From assembly GCA_902767055.1 (NCBI GenBank), contig CACXFX010000204.1, forward strand, positions 1 to 8,451: 8,451 bases of DNA, in the 5' to 3' direction. A model generated the notes under the pieces. It was not told the origin of the DNA. It saw only the letters and a program-made list of their open reading frames with translations, and made no database searches. Below, piece after piece: positions 5,942 through 8,451 of this stretch; position 1 is the stretch's first letter, and each line of letters begins with the position of its first letter. Both the position numbers and the translations under genes were made by a program. This stretch comes from an uncultured Pseudomonadota bacterium (GTDB lineage: Bacteria > Pseudomonadota > Alphaproteobacteria > RF32 > CAG-239).

Positions 5942-5958
5942 TGATAAACAATTTATCA
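5942..5958. promoter_or_regulatory. Perfect 7-bp palindrome, operator-like, upstream of the LRR gene
   Basis: TGATAAA (5942-5948) and TTTATCA (5952-5958) flank CAA and end 23 bases before the LRR gene's ATG, just ahead of its GGAG ribosome site (5971-5974). It could be an operator or a small 5'-UTR hairpin. TTTATCA also occurs three times upstream of the Skp-like gene (583-589, 621-627, 631-637). No regulator can be named. Confidence 0.25.
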
Positions 5959-5981
5959 ACATTCTTTTTTGGAGAAAACCC

Positions 5982-6569
5982 ATGAAAAAACTACTTTTTA
6001 TCTTAACCCTTATATTATCCTTTAACGCACTTGCCGAAACAAAAACCTATCAATGCGGCGAAAATTGCACCGCAACTTTGGATGAAAGCGGCGTCCTTCG
6101 TGTTTCCGGAACAGGCGAAATGTATGACTATGACGACCAAACAAGATTTGAAACACCTTGGTACAATGACGTGAGTGAGATTAAAGATATTGTTATCGAA
6201 AACGGAATTACGCGTATCGGCACACATTCTTTCTTTGGATTTTATCTTGCAGAAAATATCGAAATTTCAGATACCGTTCAAAAAGTCTCTTACGGAGCAC
6301 TTGATGAAGCTCGTAATTTAAAAAAAATAACCGTTTCCGACACAACCCTATGGGATAACCAAGATGATATCTATAATTCAGAAAACATAACCCTTTATTG
6401 TCGCGGAAATTTAGAAAAGTGCAAGCAAAATTTTTTAAAATACACTTATAAAGTCAATGACATTGCCGTCGCTGCCGGCCCGAGAAAAAACAAACGCATT
6501 TACACAATCGACGAAGCCAATCGCGTTGCCAAGCCGACCGGAAACACCATCAGAATCAAATATCGTTAG
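5982..6569 (+). CDS. Secreted BspA-type leucine-rich-repeat protein
   Basis: The 195-residue protein starts with a classic signal peptide (MKKLLFILTLILSFNALA, cleavage after residue 18). The mature part opens with YQCGENC and then GVLRVSGTGEMYDY...TPWY (37-61), the pattern that precedes BspA-like (LRR_5) repeats in gut Firmicutes proteins. Two degenerate repeats follow: IKDIVIENGITRIGTHSFFG (67-86) and IEISDTVQKVSYGALDEARNLKKITV (93-118). There are two cysteine pairs (25/29 and 140/147). The C-terminus, IYTIDEANRV (173-182) to NTIRIKYR (188-195), is a separate basic segment I cannot assign. BspA-type LRRs commonly mediate adhesion or protein binding, but no ligand can be inferred. The ATG is chosen for the signal peptide and for GGAG 7 bases upstream; an in-frame extension to 5799 would read through the GC-rich palindrome and bury the signal peptide. 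The stop is only 3 bases from the convergent autotransporter gene. Confidence 0.8.
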   Translation: MKKLLFILTLILSFNALAETKTYQCGENCTATLDESGVLRVSGTGEMYDYDDQTRFETPWYNDVSEIKDIVIENGITRIGTHSFFGFYLAENIEISDTVQKVSYGALDEARNLKKITVSDTTLWDNQDDIYNSENITLYCRGNLEKCKQNFLKYTYKVNDIAVAAGPRKNKRIYTIDEANRVAKPTGNTIRIKYR

Positions 6570-6572
6570 CTC

Positions 6573-8451
6573 TTAAAACGCATACTTAAAGCCGATATCA
6601 GCTTTTGTGTGATACGTACTGTCGATATAAGAAAATAGGTTGGAATAAATCGAAAATCCTTTTAAGTGATATTCTAAACCGGTTTTAACGGTTAAATGCT
6701 CTTTGCGCCGTTTTTCATCATTAACAACAAACGAACCGTCCATATCCTGCATTGAAAGTTTAAGTTTGTACGGATCGGCAAATTCGTGGTAAAGCATCAC
6801 TTGCGAATTAAATTTTAAGTCACCCTCTTTTTCAATCTTTAACGCTTTACTCAAACCAAGCCCGAAACCGGCCTCAACGGATGCGATATTTTGCTTGTTT
6901 ATTTTCAAGGCAAATTGTTTGTTATCCTCATGACCTTTAATGTGATAACCGACTGCATTAAACTCAAGGCTCGGAGACAATGTCCACCCCTCAAACAAAA
7001 CAGGATACCTTACCGCATTTGACAGCCCGAAAATCCGTTTTTCGATCTTGCCGTCATAACTTGAGCCGTTAAAGCCTTGGCGCGTATATGTGCCGTAAGC
7101 ATACCCTAAACGAGGCGTTGTGATAAACTCAAAACCGCCTCTCTCATAACTGATTGGCATAACCATTTGAAACATTTGATCATAACGCTTGTCGTTTTTC
7201 TTATCTTTTAAGTTTCTGGTTGTTGTCAACGCCATACCGACACCATAGGTTTTATTGCCCTCTTTTTTGCCGCTTAAAGCCCACCTTGAATGAGAACTTG
7301 TTTTGTTCTTCAAATATGGCGGAACAGTCTCGCCGCTTAAAGCAAATTCCGGCTTCGTATTGTTCAAAACGGCACCATTAAATTGAAAATCAAGCTCTTT
7401 GATGGCCATCATATCATCAAGCGCAAAACGGCTTAAATTCGCACCTGTTAAATCTTGTGCCATTTTGTTTAAGGTGCTCAAATTCTTTTCAGATTTTAAC
7501 ATACCAAACAACGCTTCGTTTTTGCCGGCACTGTAATTTTCTTCCAAGAAATCGGCAAAAGAAGCATTTTCAATCACATCATTAAAAGACTTTTTGGTGA
7601 GCACAACATTTTTGCCGTCTAAAGCAGCATCAAACAACACCGATTCTGAGCTTAAATTCAAAGCGCTTGTATCAGCAGCATCAATTGCACCGGTGAGCGT
7701 ATAGGTTTGATCAAAACCGCTTGTGACCGCACCGGATGAAATACTTAAACCGCCCGAAAGTACGGGACTTGAAATTTTTCCGCTTGCGGCTAAAGTCACG
7801 CCTTTTGTGCCCAAACTTAAAGCGCTTGTACTTGCAAGCACACCGGCATTAACCAAAGTCGCACCGTTTGTTAAATAAATCGCATATCCGCCGTCGGGCG
7901 TCAAACACCCGCTTGACGTACAGTATGACGAACTGTCTTGCCAATCGAGTTCGATATTATTAATTCTGAATTCAAAATATCCGCCGTTTGTAATTTGAGC
8001 ACCGTTTGTGGCATAAATACCGTAAGTCTTTTCTTTTGCGGGACCGACAACATCGATACGCCCCGAATTATTTACCGTTCCGCCATCACTATATATACCA
8101 TAAGCATTACCGTTTGCGGCCCCAACTTTAATCTCATAATATTGGGTTGAATTTGTTACACTTCCGCCTTTGTTATAAATACCGTACGCATCACCGCCGG
8201 CACTTTGAACCTCGATACCGCTCGTATTATTAAGTGTTGCTGTTCCATTTGAAGTCTGTACGACATAAATACCATAAGCATTTTTTGTACCGCCGGTTGT
8301 ACTCACTTTAAGCACGCGCCCGTTGGTCATTGTACCGTCTTCAACATACGCACCGTAAGCCGCTCCGCTTGCACTTGTTGATACAACAGAATAAACAAGC
8401 CCCGTTTCGCTTAAATCTTTGACATTCGTGATTGTACCGCCTTTTGTATAA
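6573..8451 (-). CDS. Autotransporter (type V secretion), C-terminal part; 5' end outside window
   Basis: The minus-strand frame stays open to the window edge, giving 625 visible residues. The N-terminal portion is passenger made of imperfect 26-30-residue repeats ending AYGIY/AYGAY, each followed by a Gly-rich turn and T/N-N-x-G-x-I strands, consistent with a right-handed beta-helix. A middle linker is rich in Ser/Ala/Leu (TLAASGKISSPVLSGGL). A helical segment (SFADFLEEN... to ...DDMMAIKELDFQF) precedes the translocator, as is usual. The last 240 or so residues (about 6576-7298) are an outer-membrane beta-barrel with alternating strands and a terminal Phe (DIGFKYAF), the BamA-recognition signature. 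The barrel should export the passenger to the cell surface. One passenger repeat carries an insertion with the pair CTSSGC. The ATG at 8328-8330 is internal, not the start. The passenger's activity is unknown; the signal peptide and remaining repeats lie beyond 8451. Confidence 0.9.
   Translation of the reverse strand, partial: YTKGGTITNVKDLSETGLVYSVVSTSASGAAYGAYVEDGTMTNGRVLKVSTTGGTKNAYGIYVVQTSNGTATLNNTSGIEVQSAGGDAYGIYNKGGSVTNSTQYYEIKVGAANGNAYGIYSDGGTVNNSGRIDVVGPAKEKTYGIYATNGAQITNGGYFEFRINNIELDWQDSSSYCTSSGCLTPDGGYAIYLTNGATLVNAGVLASTSALSLGTKGVTLAASGKISSPVLSGGLSISSGAVTSGFDQTYTLTGAIDAADTSALNLSSESVLFDAALDGKNVVLTKKSFNDVIENASFADFLEENYSAGKNEALFGMLKSEKNLSTLNKMAQDLTGANLSRFALDDMMAIKELDFQFNGAVLNNTKPEFALSGETVPPYLKNKTSSHSRWALSGKKEGNKTYGVGMALTTTRNLKDKKNDKRYDQMFQMVMPISYERGGFEFITTPRLGYAYGTYTRQGFNGSSYDGKIEKRIFGLSNAVRYPVLFEGWTLSPSLEFNAVGYHIKGHEDNKQFALKINKQNIASVEAGFGLGLSKALKIEKEGDLKFNSQVMLYHEFADPYKLKLSMQDMDGSFVVNDEKRRKEHLTVKTGLEYHLKGFSIYSNLFSYIDSTYHTKADIGFKYAF
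7875..8451 (-). repeat. AYGIY-type passenger repeats within the autotransporter
   Basis: Reading the minus strand, the motif AYGAY, then AYGIY three times, TYGIY, and a degenerate YAIY recur at intervals of about 27, 30, 28, 26 and 46 codons. Each is followed by a Gly-containing turn and T/V-x-N-x-G-x-I. At DNA level the plus strand repeats forms of ATAxATACCxTA. The 46-codon interval contains the Cys-pair insertion. The array continues past the window edge. Confidence 0.8.

Larger units (their letters stand above)
5521..5981. other. 461-base divergent intergenic region rich in inverted repeats
   Basis: No convincing protein gene lies here. From left to right it holds the ribosome site and probable promoter of the DUF2157 operon (minus strand), a plus-strand promoter-like sequence, a self-complementary stretch of about 180 bases ending in a terminator-like hairpin, a GC-rich palindrome around a CTCGAG core, an operator-like palindrome, and the ribosome site of the LRR gene. 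Base composition shifts sharply from very A/T-rich (5560-5640) to G-rich (5910-5940), unlike the flanking genes. Confidence 0.7.

Noticed and set aside
5799..5981. N-terminal extension of the LRR protein
   Set aside because: It would read through the terminator-like hairpin and GC-rich palindrome and place a clear signal peptide 61 residues inside the protein; the ATG at 5982 has a good ribosome site.
8328..8330. ATG as the start of the autotransporter
   Set aside because: The same frame continues upstream to the window edge with another passenger repeat, and no signal peptide follows this ATG.

Overview
The window reads as a chromosomal segment of a low-GC, Gram-negative alphaproteobacterium. 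The ruvA-ruvB-ybgC order, an FtsH of proteobacterial type, a periplasmic Skp/OmpH-like protein and a type V autotransporter point to a diderm proteobacterium. The A+T-rich codon choice, and an exported BspA-type leucine-rich-repeat protein of a kind common in gut Firmicutes, suggest an uncultured host-associated (gut) lineage. The lineage is an inference from protein character, not the result of a search.

Layout: (1) 1-513, the C-terminal end of ftsH. (2) 653-1258, a Skp/OmpH-like protein with an unusual cysteine-rich N-terminus and a membrane anchor, closed by a clear intrinsic terminator. (3) 1406-3509, a tight ruvA-ruvB-ybgC operon: the ruvB GTG directly follows the ruvA stop, and ybgC overlaps ruvB by 8 bases. 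(4) 3558-4121, an azoreductase-like FMN flavoprotein. (5) 4130-5520 on the minus strand, a two-gene membrane module (DUF2157 then a GDYXXLXY protein, 4-base ATGA overlap). (6) 5521-5981, a 461-base divergent intergenic region with opposed promoter-like sequences, an extensive self-complementary element ending in a terminator-like hairpin, a GC-rich palindrome and an operator-like palindrome. (7) 5982-6569, a secreted BspA-like LRR protein. (8) 6573-8451 on the minus strand, the 3' part of a large autotransporter whose 5' end lies outside the window.

How it fits together: the left half is housekeeping (membrane proteolysis, envelope chaperone, Holliday-junction branch migration, thioesterase). 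The right half is accessory envelope and surface biology. In many alphaproteobacteria ruvC precedes ruvAB and tol-pal follows ybgC; neither is adjacent here. Two convergent gene pairs are separated by only 8 and 3 bases, leaving no room for separate terminators.

The items most worth a second look are the metallothionein-like cysteine cluster on the membrane-anchored Skp homologue (653-1258) and the possible structured RNA at about 5642-5890. I see no tRNA, rRNA, CRISPR array, transposase or phage gene.
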